A stretch of 64,000 nucleotides of DNA from Eretmocerus hayati (taxonomy: Eukaryota > Arthropoda > Insecta > Hymenoptera > Aphelinidae). The stretch spans positions 83,652,282 to 83,716,281 of the forward strand of contig CM056741.1 in assembly GCA_029851415.1 (NCBI GenBank), in the 5' to 3' direction. The position numbers and the translations under genes are program-made. Numbering within the stretch: position 1 is the first letter of the stretch; each line of letters starts with the position of its first letter. The notes under the pieces were generated by a model. That model did no database searches, had not been told where the DNA came from, and saw nothing but the letters and a program-made list of their open reading frames with translations. Positions 63,063 through 64,000 of the stretch are shown one piece after another.

Positions 63063-63497
63063 TCGAGAGTCCAAATACCCTTGGCACGCACGACAGCGTA
63101 CAATAATTCTTATTCTCTCGCGACATTAAGAGCATGGGACGCTATTCCAGTAAACGTTAGATTGATGATTCCTCTAGAAGCTTTCAAAGCAGCTTTGTCT
63201 AAGTATTTGTATGAAAAAGATGCCATGTAAGAACAGTCATTCGTTTCTTAGAGCTAAGCCGTATAGATAAATGTATTGCATTGTTACTCAGCGCAATGTG
63301 GGATATATGCATGTGTGTTCACCAAATAAATTTAGTGTTTATGCTGTACTTTACCACGTTGTTTATTTTATTCAATTTCTTGACAATGTTTTGTGAATAG
63401 ATTTTAAGTATATGTGCTCCTTCATATTGCTTTTTGCCTTTTTGCCTTACGGACTTGAAGTCCACGGCATAATAAACGGTTAATCAATCAATCAATC
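63063..63497 (+). mobile_element. LINE 3' end, copy 2 (different family)
   Basis: A frame with RAWDAIPVNVRLMIPLEAFK and ending at TAA 63,228-63,230 fits the same C-terminal pattern but differs from copies 1 and 3. The 3' end is CATAATAAACGG followed by a tail of AATC units (63,481-63,497). Confidence 0.65.
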
Positions 63498-63821
63498 TCT
63501 CTTCGCAGCTCTCTTGATGCACAAGATCATGCACCTAGGAGAACCTGGCTACCCAGCTGCGATGTTTACCACGTACAAATCCGAACGCCAATCCGAACGC
63601 CCCGCACGGGGTGATCTAGGAGAGCGGGTACCCGAAGTTTCCAACATGAGACTTGAATATGGAAGATCTTCCCAGGTCTGATTTTTTCATTTGTGGAACC
63701 TTCTCCCTCCGGGCTTTCGGCAGCTTGGGAAGATATTATTATTTAAAGATTCCTTAAAAGGGCGAAAGTCCTTTCAATTTTGCCCTTGGGCGAATAAAGG
63801 TTATCATTCATTCATTCATTC
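63498..63821 (+). mobile_element. LINE 3' end, copy 3 (same family as copy 1)
   Basis: From about 63,652 a frame reads LEYGRSS, meets TGA at 63,679-63,681, and continues HLWNLLPPGFRQLGK then FKDSLK, close to copy 1. The end is GCGAATAAAGG with an ATTC-unit tail (63,806-63,821). The beginning of this truncated copy is uncertain, and the stretch 63,498-63,650 has no clear match. Confidence 0.68.
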
Positions 63822-64000
63822 TCTCTCCCTCTCTCTCTCTTTTTTTTCTTTTTTAGGTGGTTGTAGGGCGAATACGCTGCGACGTACGAAGGAGAGGCAC
63901 CGCACAGACTATGAAAATCGGTGTTTGATGGGCACTCATTACCGCACATCGAAAAAATGGGCTAACGGGGACTCATCATAGCGGAAATTGTAGGCGAAAA
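63822..64000 (+). other. (CT)n and unassigned window end
   Basis: A pyrimidine tract (63,821-63,855) is followed by about 145 bp without a recognised feature, cut by the window edge. Confidence 0.5.

Overview
The window is eukaryotic nuclear DNA, most likely from an arthropod and probably an insect. It has no operon structure, GT-AG introns, long satellite arrays, TA- and TTAA-flanked inverted-repeat elements, and decayed non-LTR retrotransposons. The species cannot be named from sequence alone. I see no intact housekeeping gene; nearly everything is repeat or relic.

Region 1 (1-37,778) is one uninterrupted head-to-tail satellite with a 178-bp monomer, about 212 copies. It is organised at several scales: local 2-, 5-, 8- and 12-monomer duplications, and superunits that share private variants at spacings of about 16.9, 14.4, 11.06 and 9.6 kb. 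One monomer lineage carries a hypervariable G-run of 11-18 bases. Region 2 (37,779-41,733) is a 3,955-bp palindromic transposon with a TA target duplication inside a satellite monomer. A second element is nested in it, and a third is nested in the second. Each long arm carries a 221-bp exon-like open stretch identical between arms although the flanking arm sequence differs by several percent. The satellite then resumes (41,734-43,760), decays (43,761-44,091), crosses a unique junction, and continues in inverted orientation (44,308-45,770).

Region 3 (45.8-56.5 kb) holds broken genes and small elements. The best-identified is a decayed adenain-type cysteine protease of the kind carried by Maverick/Polinton elements and related adintoviruses (48,054-50,154). 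It is interrupted by a 5S-rRNA-headed, poly(A)-tailed retroelement with an 11-bp target duplication and by a pogo-like MITE with a TA duplication, and also has two TAG stops, a TGA and a frameshift. A convergent relic frame ends 21 bp away on the other strand, and a third relic frame lies at 53.9-54.6 kb. Together they may be remains of one Maverick-like insertion, but only the protease is recognisable.

Region 4 (56.5-64 kb) holds a second member of the transposon family nested in the satellite insertion, a 1.38-kb palindrome with a tRNA-like sequence in each arm, two spliced exons of an ISL2EU/Harbinger-type transposase with two probable catalytic acids replaced, another pogo-like MITE, and three consecutive LINE 3' ends with different microsatellite tails. 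The stretches between these show no feature I can support.
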